Positions 1 through 9,535 are shown, counted from the stretch's first letter. The stretch is DNA of 46,003 nt from Flemingiibacterium sp045586505 (GCA_045586505.1 JAZNAL010000051.1:1-46003), one strand, 5' to 3'. Numbers and translations are program-made. Notes: generated by a model from the sequence alone, not told the origin.

Positions 1-1
1 T

Positions 2-1978
2 GTACCCAGCACTAACAGCATATTTGACGTGTTCCTGACTGGAATCTCACTTGCCGCCGCGGCAATGTCGGAGTTTTACGTTGCATTCGGCTACATAATC
101 GTGGGATGCGGAATTTTCAGCGCCATGAAGCGCCGCCATGATATAAACGAGGGCGCGCTTATCAAAAACGCGGAAAAGCTTGAGGGGCTTAAGAATCTCA
201 CCACGCTGATCGTCCCCAAGGACGGTGTCATAACCAGCTCAAATTGCATGGTTGACAAGATCTACACCTCCCGCACCCTTTACAGTGCCGGCGATGTTGA
301 CCGTGTGGACAAACTTCGCGCAACTGTGCTGTCAGGCGTTATCTCCACCGGCATCTACGGCGCGGGACTGGCTACACTTAACAATTCCTCCCGCAAGATC
401 ACTCCCGAGGAGGAAGCCATTATCGCCGCCGCAGAATCTCTGTCACTGTACAATTCGCAGATCGACCGTATGCATCCCATTCTTGAGCATATGGGCGCGG
501 GCGGTGCATCAAAGTTTGAGACCACCCTCACCGTGGACTCGGATCACCACTACATGGCGGTCTGCCGCGGAGACACAGAAACCATTCTGAACTCCTGCGA
601 ATACTACACCGAAAACGGTAGAATTTACCGCATGACTACCGAGGACAGGCTGGAATTTCTCGGCGCGGCACAGAGCCTTACGAAAAGCTCCTACCGTGTT
701 TGTGCGGTAGCCACAGGTGTTACCGGTTACAATAATCTTCAGCGTATAGGCTCCATCCAGAGCGATCTTACCTTCGAAGGTCTTATCGCCATCCGTGAAC
801 CGCTTCAGCCTGGCATCGCTCAGACTATAGCTCGCTGTAAGGCGGCGGGCATCCGCGTTATTCTTAACACCGACCGATATGCCGAGAACGATAAATATCT
901 CGCTATGTCCATCGGTATAATCGAGAACGAGCGCGGCATTCTTACCGGTGTCGGCGCCGAGTCCATGCACCGCGACCTTCTCCGCACAAATCTACCACTG
1001 TATAATATGTATGCAGGCGTTTCCACAAATCAGCTCGCTGAGATTGTCAAGATGATGCGTGCAGACGGCGAGCGTGTCGGACTGCTCACAGGCGGTATGA
1101 ACGGTGCACTACTCTTGAAGAGGGCAGATGTGGGCTTTACTCAGAGCGTTACCATCTCACCTAAGGCGCGCCACAAAGGCATCGACCTGCGCTCAAGACG
1201 CAACTCCGCTTATTCAAGCATCGCAGGCGGAAGCGTGTTCGAGACCGAAGCGCTGAAATTCATCTCGGACGTTGTCATCTCCGATGCAGACGAGAACGGA
1301 AACGGCGGCTTTTCGGCGGTGGTATCAGCTCTTGAATATTCGCGCACCATTTATAAGAATCTTCTTAGAATGGTCAGATACCTTACCACATCTCAGCTTT
1401 CGCGTATCTTTATCATTTTCGGCTCGATGATACTCGGCGTAACAACGCTGACTCCCATCCAGCTTATTTTCGGCGGACTTATCGTAGACCTTGCGGCAAT
1501 ACTTGCCTCTGCATTCGCAAAGCCGCCTTACAACGCTCTGACTCTCCGTGATAACGCGGAGGATTCCCTTAAAAAGCCGCTCTTTATGAATATACGAGCA
1601 ACGCTGTTTGCACTTTTCCAGGCGATTTGTGTGCTTGCGATACATCCCGTTCTGTCGCTTATCGGCTTCCCGCCATCGGGCGCGGAATTTACCTCTGCGG
1701 CGTTTATCACCTTCACCGTATGTCAGCTCATCACCTTTGCTGAGCTTGCTTCCGATAAAAGTGTGTTCAGATCCGGTATTCGCTTGTCTGTAAGCTATCT
1801 GCTTTTTGCATTGGGTGTGATTGCGTTTATCGCGGCGGCAGTACTTATCCCCGCGGTTGGCAAGGTGTTTGGTGTGATCCCGCTGGGCATTCCGGCGATC
1901 ATCGCCTGCGCTGTTGCATCCGCCATTACGCTTTCGCTTAACGAGATCCATAAGCATATTACGCAGCGTGATAAATAG
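2..1978 (+). CDS. P-type ATPase homologue lacking all catalytic residues (5' truncated by window edge)
   Basis: The frame is open to the window start, so the N-terminus and actuator domain lie upstream; the GTG at 29 is probably internal. The order is that of a P2-type (calcium-pump-like) ATPase: a TM3/TM4-like helix pair, P-domain, N-domain, P-domain return, then the C-terminal helices. Every catalytic motif is altered. The phosphorylation motif DKTGT reads PKDGV (Pro codon 215-217). The KGAPE-like N-domain motif reads RGDTE. TGD reads NTD. The conserved Lys of the 'SPEQK' motif is Leu. GDGxND reads GGMNG (1091-1105). The TM4 'PEGL' reads SEFY. The fold is otherwise well kept, including TM5 and a TM6 segment with an Asp (GLIVDLAAI). 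There is no frameshift over 650 codons, so this looks like a maintained pseudoenzyme, not a decaying gene. It lies 36 nt upstream of two SGNH hydrolases and is probably co-transcribed with them. Function unknown; transport by ATP hydrolysis is unlikely. Confidence 0.85.
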   Translation, partial: VPSTNSIFDVFLTGISLAAAAMSEFYVAFGYIIVGCGIFSAMKRRHDINEGALIKNAEKLEGLKNLTTLIVPKDGVITSSNCMVDKIYTSRTLYSAGDVDRVDKLRATVLSGVISTGIYGAGLATLNNSSRKITPEEEAIIAAAESLSLYNSQIDRMHPILEHMGAGGASKFETTLTVDSDHHYMAVCRGDTETILNSCEYYTENGRIYRMTTEDRLEFLGAAQSLTKSSYRVCAVATGVTGYNNLQRIGSIQSDLTFEGLIAIREPLQPGIAQTIARCKAAGIRVILNTDRYAENDKYLAMSIGIIENERGILTGVGAESMHRDLLRTNLPLYNMYAGVSTNQLAEIVKMMRADGERVGLLTGGMNGALLLKRADVGFTQSVTISPKARHKGIDLRSRRNSAYSSIAGGSVFETEALKFISDVVISDADENGNGGFSAVVSALEYSRTIYKNLLRMVRYLTTSQLSRIFIIFGSMILGVTTLTPIQLIFGGLIVDLAAILASAFAKPPYNALTLRDNAEDSLKKPLFMNIRATLFALFQAICVLAIHPVLSLIGFPPSGAEFTSAAFITFTVCQLITFAELASDKSVFRSGIRLSVSYLLFALGVIAFIAAAVLIPAVGKVFGVIPLGIPAIIACAVASAITLSLNEIHKHITQRDK

Positions 1979-2014
1979 CGCAAACGGGACTCAATTACAG
2001 AAAGGAACTCATTC

Positions 2015-3100
2015 ATGATCGAACATCAGGGCTACACCTTGGAGGAGCTTCAAATCACCAAAGAAAAGGTCACCGCTCTTGAAAACGTGCATTTCTGGGA
2101 CGTCAGAAGGCTTCCCGAAATGCGCATCTACGGTCTGCTCACAGCCGAGGACGGTCATCGCTTTTGTCGTATACCGGAGGATGTGGCAGAGTCTGCCGCA
2201 AACGAATCCAAGGACGTTGCAATACGCGCTCTAAATTATCAGACCGCAGGCGGAAGGCTTCGATTTGTCACAACCTCAGGCTATGTTGCCATCAAGACAT
2301 TGTGCGGTAATTCCCATCATAGAGCTAATGGCTCTGCAATGGGAACGTCAGGCTTTGATCTTTACATAAAGCGCGGCGGACGGGATGTTTTCGCCGGATC
2401 AATCTCCTCTCCGGAGATTGCACCTGGCGGATACGTGAGCGTTATAATGCTCCCCGAGGGTGAAAAGGAGGTTACGATAAACTTCCCTCCTTGCTGTGAA
2501 ACCTCCGATCTTTACATCGGACTCGATAAGAACTCATCCATATCCCGCCACAGTGACTATACCGTAGAAAAGCCGATAGTATTCTGCGGCTCTTCCATCA
2601 CACAGGGCGGATGCGCTTCGAGGCCTGGTATGGCTTACAGCTGCATCATCTCCCGACACTATGACCTCAATTTTTTAAATCTCGGTTTCTCGGATGGATT
2701 CTGCGCTAAAGAAGCGTTTATTAAGTACATCTCCTCTCTTGACTGCTCGGTGCTTGTCATGGAGTACGACCACAATGCAACCCTCGAAGAGCTACGCGAG
2801 ACTCACGAGAAGCTGTATCTCCACTTCCGTGATACTCACCCAGATACTCCGGTAGTAATTGTGGGCAGCCCCGACTGTGAGGCAAATAGTGAGTCACCCT
2901 TGCGACGCGAGATCATCTTTAATACCTTCAATAACGCCCGTCTGCGCGGCGAAAAAGTCGTATTTGTTGACGGCTATGCGCTGTTCGGCGGCGAGCTTCG
3001 GGAAGAATGCACTGTTGACGGTATTCACCCAAACGATCTCGGTATGACCCGCATGGCGGATGTTATCGGCAAAGCCGTACATTTCGCGCTTTCGATGTAA
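2015..3100 (+). CDS. SGNH/GDSL-family hydrolase, first tandem copy
   Basis: The 361-residue protein has a beta-rich N-terminal half carrying a 'GFDLY' signature (the GxDLY domain that precedes this hydrolase type) and a C-terminal SGNH domain. Block I reads GSSITQG with the likely nucleophile Ser194. Block II Gly is in NLGFSDG. The catalytic Asp/His pair is in VDGIHPND (His338). There is no signal peptide or membrane segment, so it should be cytoplasmic. Relatives are acyl-ester hydrolases, often acting on acylated sugars; the substrate here cannot be read from sequence. The start is supported by AAAGGA at 2001-2006. It lies between the degenerate ATPase and its own paralogue, all on the plus strand with short gaps (36 and 12 nt), suggesting one operon. 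Confidence 0.88.
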   Translation: MIEHQGYTLEELQITKEKVTALENVHFWDVRRLPEMRIYGLLTAEDGHRFCRIPEDVAESAANESKDVAIRALNYQTAGGRLRFVTTSGYVAIKTLCGNSHHRANGSAMGTSGFDLYIKRGGRDVFAGSISSPEIAPGGYVSVIMLPEGEKEVTINFPPCCETSDLYIGLDKNSSISRHSDYTVEKPIVFCGSSITQGGCASRPGMAYSCIISRHYDLNFLNLGFSDGFCAKEAFIKYISSLDCSVLVMEYDHNATLEELRETHEKLYLHFRDTHPDTPVVIVGSPDCEANSESPLRREIIFNTFNNARLRGEKVVFVDGYALFGGELREECTVDGIHPNDLGMTRMADVIGKAVHFALSM

Positions 3101-3112
3101 GGAGGACTTAAT

Positions 3113-4213
3113 ATGATTAACCACAAAGGACTTACTTGCGCCGAGCTTGATATTACGGCTGATACTGTTACACAATACGAAAATATCCGCTTCTACAGTA
3201 TTCGCGAGGTTGAGGATTTCCGCGTTTACGGACTCTTTGATTATAAGAATTCTGAGCGCTTTCTTCGTATGCCCGAAGGCGTGGCAGAGACCGTAAGTCA
3301 GGGCGTATATGACCGTATCTACTGCACCGCAGGCGCGCGCTTAAGATTCGTCACTACCTCCGATTATATCGCAATTAAGACAAAATGTCCGGATATCACG
3401 ACGTATTACTTAACAAACAGTATTGCCACCGCCGGATTCGACGTATACATAAACAACGGAGTTCGCGACACCTACGCGTTTTCGATGACACCCCACAATC
3501 CAATGCAAAAAAGTGACGGAATGTGCGATGTACATAAGCTTCCGATGGGCAGGAAGGAGATAACGATCAATTTCCCGCTCCAACAGAGCCTTTATGAGGT
3601 CTATATCGGACTTGATGAGACCTCAGAGCTTTCAAAAAGAGCTGACTACCGCTTTGAGAAGCCGGTGCTCTTTTACGGCTCTTCCATCACCCAGGGACTT
3701 TGCGCGTCCCGCCCGGGAATGGGCTATGAGTCGATGATTTCCCGCCGTCTTGATACAAACTTCATAAACCTCGGTTTTGCGGGCAATTGCCGCGCAGAGC
3801 CGACCATGGCTGACTATATCTCCACCATCGACTGCTCGGTTTTCGTTTACGACTACGACCATAACTCAAATCCGGTACAGCTTGCCGAGCGTCACGAGGA
3901 GCTTTACCTTAAATTCAGAAAGACCCATCCCGATACCCCCGTTATCATCGTCGGCAGACCTGATTTCTACAGCGATTTCAGGCTCTACCGTAAGGATGAG
4001 GAGCGCCGCTCGGTGCTGATGAATACCTATCACAACGCCCTCGCACGAGGCGAGAATGTGTTCTACATCGACGGCTACGCACTTTTTGCGGGCGAGGATC
4101 GTGAGGAATGTACCGTTGACCTCGTTCATCCCAATGATTTGGGTATGGTGCGAATGGCGGATGTCATCGGCAAGGCGGTGGAGAAAGCCCTTTCTACGGT
4201 GGTTAGGTATTGA
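3113..4213 (+). CDS. SGNH/GDSL-family hydrolase, second tandem copy
   Basis: This is a full-length paralogue (366 residues) of the preceding gene with the same two-domain plan: an N-terminal domain with a 'GFDVY' version of the GxDLY motif, then the SGNH domain. Block I is GSSITQG with likely nucleophile Ser191, followed by the shared CASRPGM stretch. The catalytic His is His339 in LVHPND. A strong GGAGGA lies at 3101-3106, immediately after the upstream stop. The two copies match along their whole length but have diverged clearly, so the duplication is old and both have kept their catalytic motifs, which suggests different substrates. No signal peptide. The stop codon at 4211-4213 lies inside the -35 region of the alaS promoter. 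Confidence 0.88.
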   Translation: MINHKGLTCAELDITADTVTQYENIRFYSIREVEDFRVYGLFDYKNSERFLRMPEGVAETVSQGVYDRIYCTAGARLRFVTTSDYIAIKTKCPDITTYYLTNSIATAGFDVYINNGVRDTYAFSMTPHNPMQKSDGMCDVHKLPMGRKEITINFPLQQSLYEVYIGLDETSELSKRADYRFEKPVLFYGSSITQGLCASRPGMGYESMISRRLDTNFINLGFAGNCRAEPTMADYISTIDCSVFVYDYDHNSNPVQLAERHEELYLKFRKTHPDTPVIIVGRPDFYSDFRLYRKDEERRSVLMNTYHNALARGENVFYIDGYALFAGEDREECTVDLVHPNDLGMVRMADVIGKAVEKALSTVVRY

Positions 4214-4238
4214 CAATCTTCCCGCACTGTGATATAAT
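4210..4238 (+). promoter_or_regulatory. Consensus sigma-A promoter for alaS
   Basis: TTGACA at 4210-4215 and TATAAT at 4233-4238 with a 17-nt spacer form a perfect housekeeping promoter. The predicted start near 4245 leaves a leader of about 37 nt, too short for a T-box. The -35 element overlaps the stop codon of the upstream hydrolase gene. Confidence 0.88.
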
Positions 4239-4281
4239 TATTTAATGATGTAAATTTACCAATACTTTGGAGGAAATAACA

Positions 4282-6912
4282 ATGAAATGGACAGGCTTAA
4301 ACGAGCTTCGTGAGAAGTATCTCTCCTTCTTTGAGTCGAAGGGTCATCTGAGACTTCCCAGCTACTCGCTCGTTCCTAACAATGACAAATCACTTCTACT
4401 TATAAACTCGGGCATGGCTCCTATGAAGAAGTTCTTCACAGGTGAGGTAGAGCCTCCCCGCCGCCGTGTAACTACCTGCCAGAAGTGCATCCGTACCCCC
4501 GACCTTGAGCGTGTAGGCAAGACCGCACGTCACGGCACATACTTCGAGATGCTCGGCAACTTCTCCTTCGGTGATTACTTCAAGCGCGAAGCTATCGCTT
4601 GGGCATGGGAGTTCCTCACAGAAACTCTCGAGATTCCGGGCGACCTTCTGTGGCCCTCCATTTACGAAAACGATGATGAAGCATATGATATCTGGGTAAA
4701 CGAGATCGGTGTTAATCCCGCTCACGTTGTCCGCCTGGGTAAAGCCGACAACTTCTGGGAGCACGGCTCAGGTCCTTGCGGCCCCTGCTCCGAGATCTAC
4801 TTTGACCGCGGCGAAAAGTACGGCTGTGGCTCTCCCGACTGTAAGCCCGGCTGTGACTGTGACCGCTACATGGAGATCTGGAACAACGTATTCTCCCAGT
4901 TCAACAACGATGGTAACGGCAACTACACCGAGCTTGCTCAGAAAAATATCGATACCGGTATGGGTCTCGTGCGCCTCGCCTGCGTAATGCAGGGCGTTGA
5001 CAACCTCTTTGAGGTTGACACCGTAAGAAGCGTACTTGATACTGTCTGCAAGATCGCAGGCAAGACTTACGGTAACGGCGGTGACAACGATGTTTCTATC
5101 CGTGTTGTAACCGACCATATTCGTTCCGCAACCTTCATGATCTCCGACGGTGTTATTCCCTCTAACGAGGGCCGCGGCTACGTTCTTCGCAGAATTCTTC
5201 GCCGTGCCGCACGTCACGGAAAGCTTCTTGGCATCAACCGTCCATTCTTAACTGAGCTTTGCGATGTCGTTGTTGAGACCAACAAGGCAGGCTATCCCGA
5301 GCTGGTTGAAAAGCACGATTACATCATCAAGGTGATCTCCATGGAGGAGGAGCGCTTCGATGCTACCATCGACGCAAATCTCTCCATCCTTTCTAACCTC
5401 ATTAAGCGTGCCCTCACCGACGGTGCTCATACCATCTCCGGCGAGGAAGTATTCAAGCTCTACGACACCTTCGGCTTCCCCATCGACCTCACCCGCGAGA
5501 TCGCGGCTGAGCAGAATATCGAGATCGACGAGGAGACCTTCGCAAGACTGATGAATGATCAGAAGACCCGCGCAAGAAACGCTCGTGCCAATATCAGCGG
5601 CTGGAGCGATTCCAGCAAGGCATTCCTCGGTGAGCTTGCAAAGACCGAATTCACCGGCTACGAAAGCACCGTCACCGACGGCGCTAAGGTTCTGGCGATC
5701 ATCGTGGATGATAACCCCGTTGACAGCGTTTCCGAGGGCGATTTCAGCCTTGTTCTTGACAAGACTCCCTTCTACGGCGAGGGCGGCGGACAGGTAGGCG
5801 ATTCAGGTACGATCTACGATCACGACACCATGATCTCTGTCACCGACGCCAAGAAAACCGACGGCGTATACATCCACCTCTGCACCATCGCCAACGGTGA
5901 TGTCAAAGTAGGCGATACCGTTCGCGCTGAGGTTGATTCCGCTCGCCGTACAGCAATCATGCGCAACCATTCGGCGGCTCATATGCTCCAGGCGGCACTC
6001 CGTACCGTTCTCGGCTCTCACGTTGAGCAGGCAGGCTCTTATGTTGACGCGCAGAGATGCCGCTTCGACTTCACTCACTTCGCGGCGCTCACTCCCGAGG
6101 AGCTTTTCAAGGTTGAAGCACTTGTAAACGCTCACATTCTTCTCGGTGAGGAGATTATCACAAAGGAAACCGACATTGAGACCGCACGTGCTGAGGGTGC
6201 AATGGCACTGTTCGGCGAGAAGTACGGCGATGTTGTACGAATGGTCAAGATGGGCACCTTCAGTACCGAGCTTTGCGGCGGTACTCACCTTGATAACACC
6301 GCAAAGGCAGGTCTTTTCAAGATCGTGGGCGAATCCTCCGTTGCGGCGGGTGTACGCCGTATCGAGGCAATTACCGGTCTCGGCGTACTCGGCTTCATCA
6401 AGGAGCAGGAAACCCTCATCGCAGATGCGGCTCATGAAATGAAGACAAATCCCGCCGAGCTTGCTAAGCGTGCGGCTCAGCTCTCTGAGGAGCTTAAAGC
6501 AGCTAAGCATGAGATCGAAGCACTCAATGCAAAGATCGCATCCTCCAAGACTGCGGATATTATGAACGGCGCCATCAAGGTTGGTGCTGTAACCGTAGTT
6601 GCGGCTGTTACCGAGGGCATGGCTCCCGATGCGGCTCGCGGCGTTATAGATGACCTCAAGGCAAAGGATGACTCCATCGTTGCTCTGCTTGCCACCGTTG
6701 TTGACGGCAAGGCTAATCTCGTCTGCGGATGCGGTAAGGCAGCTGTAGCGGCAGGTGCGATGGCAGGCAAGATAGTCGGTGCGGCGGCGGCTGTAACCGG
6801 CGGTAAGGGCGGCGGACGTCCTGACAACGCAATGGCAGGTGTCGGCGACGTATCAAAGCTGGCTGACGCTGTTGCGGCAGTTCCCGGCATCGTTGAGGGA
6901 ATGCTCAAATAA
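4282..6912 (+). CDS. alaS: Alanyl-tRNA synthetase
   Basis: This charges tRNA-Ala. The ATG at 4282 is preferred over a TTG 15 nt upstream because GGAGGA at 4269-4274 sits 7 nt before it; this gives 876 residues, usual for bacterial AlaRS. The class II catalytic core opens the protein (from MKWTGLNELREKYLSFF). The editing domain carries HSAAH (canonical HxxxH) and the zinc-binding CGGTH. A helical linker with repeated Ala/Glu/Lys follows, then the C-Ala domain with its glycine-rich GGGRPDNAMAG stretch. All key motifs are present. It is monocistronic, with its own promoter at 4210 and a terminator at 6932. Confidence 0.97.
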   Translation: MKWTGLNELREKYLSFFESKGHLRLPSYSLVPNNDKSLLLINSGMAPMKKFFTGEVEPPRRRVTTCQKCIRTPDLERVGKTARHGTYFEMLGNFSFGDYFKREAIAWAWEFLTETLEIPGDLLWPSIYENDDEAYDIWVNEIGVNPAHVVRLGKADNFWEHGSGPCGPCSEIYFDRGEKYGCGSPDCKPGCDCDRYMEIWNNVFSQFNNDGNGNYTELAQKNIDTGMGLVRLACVMQGVDNLFEVDTVRSVLDTVCKIAGKTYGNGGDNDVSIRVVTDHIRSATFMISDGVIPSNEGRGYVLRRILRRAARHGKLLGINRPFLTELCDVVVETNKAGYPELVEKHDYIIKVISMEEERFDATIDANLSILSNLIKRALTDGAHTISGEEVFKLYDTFGFPIDLTREIAAEQNIEIDEETFARLMNDQKTRARNARANISGWSDSSKAFLGELAKTEFTGYESTVTDGAKVLAIIVDDNPVDSVSEGDFSLVLDKTPFYGEGGGQVGDSGTIYDHDTMISVTDAKKTDGVYIHLCTIANGDVKVGDTVRAEVDSARRTAIMRNHSAAHMLQAALRTVLGSHVEQAGSYVDAQRCRFDFTHFAALTPEELFKVEALVNAHILLGEEIITKETDIETARAEGAMALFGEKYGDVVRMVKMGTFSTELCGGTHLDNTAKAGLFKIVGESSVAAGVRRIEAITGLGVLGFIKEQETLIADAAHEMKTNPAELAKRAAQLSEELKAAKHEIEALNAKIASSKTADIMNGAIKVGAVTVVAAVTEGMAPDAARGVIDDLKAKDDSIVALLATVVDGKANLVCGCGKAAVAAGAMAGKIVGAAAAVTGGKGGGRPDNAMAGVGDVSKLADAVAAVPGIVEGMLK

Positions 6913-6931
6913 GCTAAAACTTAATAGAACA

Positions 6932-6967
6932 GCGAGGCTGTCGCAAATGCGACAGCCTCGCTTATTT
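6932..6967 (+). terminator. Intrinsic terminator after alaS
   Basis: A perfect 13-bp stem (GCGAGGCTGTCGC and its complement, loop AAAT) spans 6932-6961 and is followed by TTATTT. It lies between convergent genes; read from the minus strand the T-run is weaker, so it mainly serves alaS but may also stop the ECF transcript. Confidence 0.85.
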
Positions 6968-6985
6968 ACATTATAAAGCGGCTAA

Positions 6986-9535
6986 TTATAATCCGTATTT
7001 TTCCCTTACACGCGAAAGCTTATCGAGCATCGGCACACCTGCAAACCACAAGAATATCGCTGTGGATACACCGCGCACCATGTCAATTGGCAGTCCGGTG
7101 AGGTAATATGTTAGAATAAGCTCAAGTGTTGGGTCCTCCGCCCACATAAGCGCAGAAGCGGGATTCATGATGCCACCGTAGATCACTACAGCGGAAATCG
7201 CACCGTAGATGCACAGCCTTACGCGTGTGGGACGGGCGAAACGGAACACCGCGCCGGCGATGAGTCCCACAAGACCCATTGCAAGCATCTGCCATGGTGT
7301 CCACGGACCCTGACCGAACAGTAGATTTGATACAAGCATGGTCATAGCACCTACCGTAAAGCCACGTCCACCGCCCAGCGCTGCACCTGCGATCACTGTA
7401 AGCGCCACCACGGGCTTACATTCGGGAAGCATGAACATGAGCGCCCTTCCTGCTGTACCGATGGCGCACAGGGATGCGATCATTGCAAGCTCCCGTGCTT
7501 TGGGCTTGCCCGCTTCAAACATCATGGTAAACGCGCCCAGCGTTTCGATGGCGACAAGCAGCGAGGTGATGTAATACCGTCTTGAGCCAAGCATAGTTCC
7601 GCCAAAATATACTGTCAGCGGTATGATAATAAACATCACAAGTAACGCGGCAAGTGAAAGCGGAGGCAGCTTTCGGCGGGTCGATGATACATCTGCCTCC
7701 CGCTTTTCATAAAGGCTTGCGGCAAGCACTATAAGCGCCGCTGTCAGAACGCCGTAAAGCACCCACGGTATGTCAGCCGCATTCGTCATACCGCTTGATA
7801 TGGTGGTAAGGTCTGTAACCGATGCGGCAATGACTGCACATATAACGGCGATGATCGCCGCAACTCCCGCAGTGACCCTCCGCCAAAGCGGCTGCTTTTG
7901 CTCGTATGCGCTTTTTCGGACGATTGCACGTTCATTTTTAGTCTGCACAGCTTCATCGGTCACCTCACCGTCAAGACGGCGGATGAGCTCATCTGCTGTC
8001 ACCGCATCACATATCCCACGGGACATTCGGGCGGCGTCGGTGGTGTAATGGCCAGCGGCAGTAAAAAAGTCACGGGGCGCGGCTTCGGCAACGATCCCGC
8101 CGTCAAAGAACAACGCACATCTGTCGCCTACCTCTGCACAAAAATCTGCGTCGTGACTGACGATAACGATGGTCTTACCGTCATCTGAAAGCCTGCGGAG
8201 CAGTTTTCCAAGCTCATGCTTTAATCCGCTGTCCATACCCTTTGTGGGCTCGTCCGCAAGGATGATATCCGGCTCGCAGAGCATCACCTTAGCAAGTGCC
8301 AGTCGCTGACGCTCACCGCCAGAAAGGTCGTAGGGGTGGGCATCATACAGTGAAGTCAGCCCGAGCCGATGGGCGATCTCAGCATAATTCTCTGAAATTT
8401 CGGCAAGCTCCTCTCTTACCGTGGAGCGGCAAAACAGCGCAGTGGGATCCTGCGGCAGAAGCGCTCGCTTAGCGCTGCAGATGACCTCACCCTCCGAGGG
8501 CTTAATAACACCGCAAAACAGCGAAAGTGCCGTACTTTTACCGCTTCCGTTTCCGCCGAGGATACAGTAGATCTCGCCGCGTCGGAGTGTCAGCGACAGT
8601 CCGCGTACCGCTTCCTGCGGCTCGCCGTCGTATCGGTAGTGAAGCTCCTTCGCCGAAAGTATCACGTCCCCGCCCCGCTGCTGGGTCTTTGCCACATCAC
8701 GCGGGGGATGGTTGATCGTATATTCCAAAAGCCAGCTTCTTCCGTCACGCACGCTGATGGGTAACTCGCCCATACGATCGGGCATCGCACGCCATACGCG
8801 GGAGGGAGTTGGCATAAGGCTGTATAAGTTTGTCGGAAGCTTGACACCAAGGTCACGGGGCGGGCAGTCGACTACTATTTTGCCTTCATCCATCACTAAA
8901 ACGCGGCTTGATAACTCTAATGCATCACAAAGCCGGTGCTCTGCGAGGATCACCGTCACGCCAAGCTCGCGGTTGAGCCGTCCGATGGCGGCAATATACT
9001 CGGCAGTGGCTATGGGGTCAAGCTGTGATGTAGGCTCGTCAAGGATCAGCACCTCCGGCCGCATCACCATTACAGCGGCAAGATTCACGAGCTGCTTCTG
9101 ACCGCCTGAAAGCTCGGACACCTTTGCATCAAACTTGTCAGCAATACCAAAATATTCCGCAGTTTCGGCGACTCTTGCGCGTATTTCAGAAGTTGACAGC
9201 CCAAGACTTTCAAGCCCAAATGCCAGCTCGTGCCACACCTTGTCACACACAAGCTGATCGTCGGGCGACTGCATGGCAAAACCGATAAGGGCGCATTCCT
9301 CCCGCCTTGATAGCGTAGTTATGTCGCGGCCGTCAAGGAAAATCGATCCTTCCTGTCGCCCGCCTTGTGTAAGAGAGGGCTTAAATCGGCGAAGGAGCGT
9401 GGATTTTCCGCATCCGCTAACACCGCAGAGGGTGATAAATTCGCCCTTTTTAATTGTCAGATTTATTCCGTCAAGCGCGGGGACTTCCCGTCCGGGATAT
9501 GTAAAGCGGACGTCTTTAATCTCGATAAATTCCAC
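6986..9535 (-). CDS. Fused ECF transporter: EcfA-EcfA' ATPases plus membrane (S-component-like) domain
   Basis: Three parts of an energy-coupling-factor vitamin/ion importer are joined in 849 residues. ATPase 1 has a Walker A at residues 38-45 (GVSGCGKS), signature LSGGQ and Walker B LILDEP. ATPase 2 has Walker A GGNGSGKS, signature LSGGERQR and Walker B ILADEP. After about residue 520 comes a hydrophobic region of roughly nine or ten membrane segments; the last six, including a Gly-rich GAALGGGRGF and a GQGPWTPWQM motif, look like an S component that would bind the substrate. The substrate cannot be named from sequence. The ATG at 9535 lies inside the end of ecfT (20-nt overlap), so the two are translationally coupled. 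The missing T component is supplied by the upstream gene, giving a complete transporter from two polypeptides. Confidence 0.88.
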   Translation of the reverse strand: MEFIEIKDVRFTYPGREVPALDGINLTIKKGEFITLCGVSGCGKSTLLRRFKPSLTQGGRQEGSIFLDGRDITTLSRREECALIGFAMQSPDDQLVCDKVWHELAFGLESLGLSTSEIRARVAETAEYFGIADKFDAKVSELSGGQKQLVNLAAVMVMRPEVLILDEPTSQLDPIATAEYIAAIGRLNRELGVTVILAEHRLCDALELSSRVLVMDEGKIVVDCPPRDLGVKLPTNLYSLMPTPSRVWRAMPDRMGELPISVRDGRSWLLEYTINHPPRDVAKTQQRGGDVILSAKELHYRYDGEPQEAVRGLSLTLRRGEIYCILGGNGSGKSTALSLFCGVIKPSEGEVICSAKRALLPQDPTALFCRSTVREELAEISENYAEIAHRLGLTSLYDAHPYDLSGGERQRLALAKVMLCEPDIILADEPTKGMDSGLKHELGKLLRRLSDDGKTIVIVSHDADFCAEVGDRCALFFDGGIVAEAAPRDFFTAAGHYTTDAARMSRGICDAVTADELIRRLDGEVTDEAVQTKNERAIVRKSAYEQKQPLWRRVTAGVAAIIAVICAVIAASVTDLTTISSGMTNAADIPWVLYGVLTAALIVLAASLYEKREADVSSTRRKLPPLSLAALLVMFIIIPLTVYFGGTMLGSRRYYITSLLVAIETLGAFTMMFEAGKPKARELAMIASLCAIGTAGRALMFMLPECKPVVALTVIAGAALGGGRGFTVGAMTMLVSNLLFGQGPWTPWQMLAMGLVGLIAGAVFRFARPTRVRLCIYGAISAVVIYGGIMNPASALMWAEDPTLELILTYYLTGLPIDMVRGVSTAIFLWFAGVPMLDKLSRVREKYGL

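Noticed and set aside
4239..4281. Possible T-box upstream of alaS
   Set aside because: The promoter leaves only about 37 nt of leader and there is no T-box sequence or terminator.
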